Assembly (NCBI GenBank): GCA_015222355.1
Contig: JADFVC010000057.1
Location: 1-5,881 of the forward strand
Direction: 5' to 3'
From: Chloroflexota bacterium
Lineage (GTDB): Bacteria > Desulfobacterota > Desulfuromonadia > Desulfuromonadales > Geopsychrobacteraceae
DNA: 5,881 nt
Part shown: one piece after another, positions 4,914 to 5,881 of the stretch
Position numbering within the stretch: the stretch's first letter is position 1
How the letters are laid out: the number at the start of each line of letters is the position of its first letter
Made by a program: the position numbers and the translations under genes
The notes under the pieces: model-generated
Databases searched by the model: none
What the model saw: the letters and a program-made list of their open reading frames with translations, nothing else
Told to the model about the DNA's origin: nothing

Positions 4914-5881
4914 CTATTTACACTCCACAAAGGCATCAAATCCGCAGGTCTGCTGACAGACTTTACAACCGACGCAGAGGATCTTATCAATGTTTGGTTT
5001 TTTCTTTTCTTCATCCCAGGTGATCGCCGGGCAACCAAGGCGCAGGCAGGCTTTACATCCCGTACACTTAGCGTGATCGACATACAGCGGAGTACGGCGC
5101 TCCTGGTTGTCCCGAGGAACCAGCACACAGGGGCGCGTGGTAATGATGACGGACACTTCCGGCCGGGCCATCTCTTCACGGATCGTTTTACGCGTCAGGG
5201 CGATATCGTAAGGATCGATCACTTTGACATGCTGCACCCCGACGGCTTGGCAAAGTTGTTCCATATCGATCCGGTAAGTCTTCAGCTCGTTAAGCATGTA
5301 ACCCGAAGTCGGATTTTCCTGGCGACCGGTCATCGCGGTAATCCGGTTGTCGAGAATGATAACCGTTGCCGCCGACTGATTATAGACCATATCCATCAGG
5401 CCGTTTATGCCGGTATGCAGGAAGGTTGAATCACCAATCACGGCGACGACCTTGCGCTGTTCCTCTGCTGAGATGACCTTACTGATTCCAGTGGCGTTAC
5501 CGATACTGGCTCCCATACAGACGCAGGTGTCCATGGCCGAAAGCGGCGGCATAAACCCGAGGGTATAACAGCCGATATCGCCGGTGACATAGGCCTTGGC
5601 ACGATTCAATTCCATGAAAACACCACGGTGCGGACAGCCGGGACACATGTTCGGCGGACGTGGCGGCAGCTCTGGAGAATTGTCTTCGGACGGTGATTCT
5701 TGACCGAATAGCCCCTTTTGGATACGACCGGGAGTCAGTTCACCACAAATCGACAATTTATCTTTGCCGATTACTTGTATCCCCATCGCCCTGACTTGAT
5801 CTTCAATAAAAGGATCAAGCTCTTCGACAACGTAGAGAGTTTCATAATTCGTAGCGAAATCCCTGATCATCTGCTCAGGCA
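4914..5881 (-). CDS. iorA: Indolepyruvate ferredoxin oxidoreductase, alpha subunit (C-terminal part)
   Basis: The frame stays open to the right edge. The methionine at 5868-5870 is internal, because codons for P, E and Q precede it in frame. About 320 residues are present of a protein that usually has roughly 580-620, so the N-terminal pyruvate-binding region is missing. Counting from that methionine, CPGCPHR lies at 76-82, and the thiamine-diphosphate core has GDIGCYTLG (98-106) and GDSTF (147-151) ending at N175. Two ferredoxin-type 4Fe-4S clusters close the chain. Cluster one uses C269, C272, C275 and C280; cluster two uses C299, C302, C305 and C309. With IorB the enzyme converts indole-, phenyl- or hydroxyphenylpyruvate to the aryl-acetyl-CoA and passes electrons to ferredoxin. 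It is the first gene of the operon seen here; its promoter is outside the window. The stop is TAG at 4916-4914. Confidence 0.97.
   Translation of the reverse strand, partial: PEQMIRDFATNYETLYVVEELDPFIEDQVRAMGIQVIGKDKLSICGELTPGRIQKGLFGQESPSEDNSPELPPRPPNMCPGCPHRGVFMELNRAKAYVTGDIGCYTLGFMPPLSAMDTCVCMGASIGNATGISKVISAEEQRKVVAVIGDSTFLHTGINGLMDMVYNQSAATVIILDNRITAMTGRQENPTSGYMLNELKTYRIDMEQLCQAVGVQHVKVIDPYDIALTRKTIREEMARPEVSVIITTRPCVLVPRDNQERRTPLYVDHAKCTGCKACLRLGCPAITWDEEKKKPNIDKILCVGCKVCQQTCGFDAFVECK

Overview
This window most likely comes from an anaerobic or facultatively anaerobic bacterium. A deltaproteobacterium of the Desulfuromonas/Geobacter/Pelobacter kind fits best. That placement is an inference from gene content and order (iorA-iorB, an AMP-forming aryl-CoA ligase, a double-ACT protein and a second ligase) and from moderate base composition. 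No phylogenetic marker was computed.

The right four fifths (about 1199 to the right edge) is a tight minus-strand operon. Transcription enters from beyond position 5881. The order is iorA (its N-terminal part is outside the window), iorB, a phenylacetate-CoA ligase paralogue, a stand-alone ACT-ACT protein, and a second phenylacetate-CoA ligase paralogue. Gaps between genes are 2, 22, 19 and 33 bases. IorAB interconverts aryl pyruvates (indolepyruvate, phenylpyruvate, hydroxyphenylpyruvate) and aryl-acetyl-CoA plus CO2, with ferredoxin as electron carrier. The ligases join free aryl acetates to CoA using ATP. Together the genes link aromatic amino acids and aryl acetates, in either the degradative or the salvage direction. 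The ACT-ACT protein is a plausible amino-acid sensor for the pathway.

Just downstream lies a tRNA-Pro(GGG) gene on the same strand, with its own near-consensus sigma-70 promoter and a textbook intrinsic terminator. No terminator is visible between the last ligase and the tRNA promoter.

The left 1 kb is not part of the operon. It holds a GC-rich segment (about 66-240) with strong RNA-like hairpins. Next is a consensus promoter with a small palindrome in its spacer, driving a 114-residue plus-strand protein with a ribbon-helix-helix-like N-terminus. A nearly gene-free stretch (639-1008) follows. It contains three hairpins with the same CGCCAA loop (TTGGCG on the minus strand) and a perfect-spacing minus-strand promoter. 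The promoter faces two of these hairpins and a T-rich terminator, which makes a candidate small RNA of about 115 nt. This candidate and its repeated hexaloop hairpins are the least explained part of the window.
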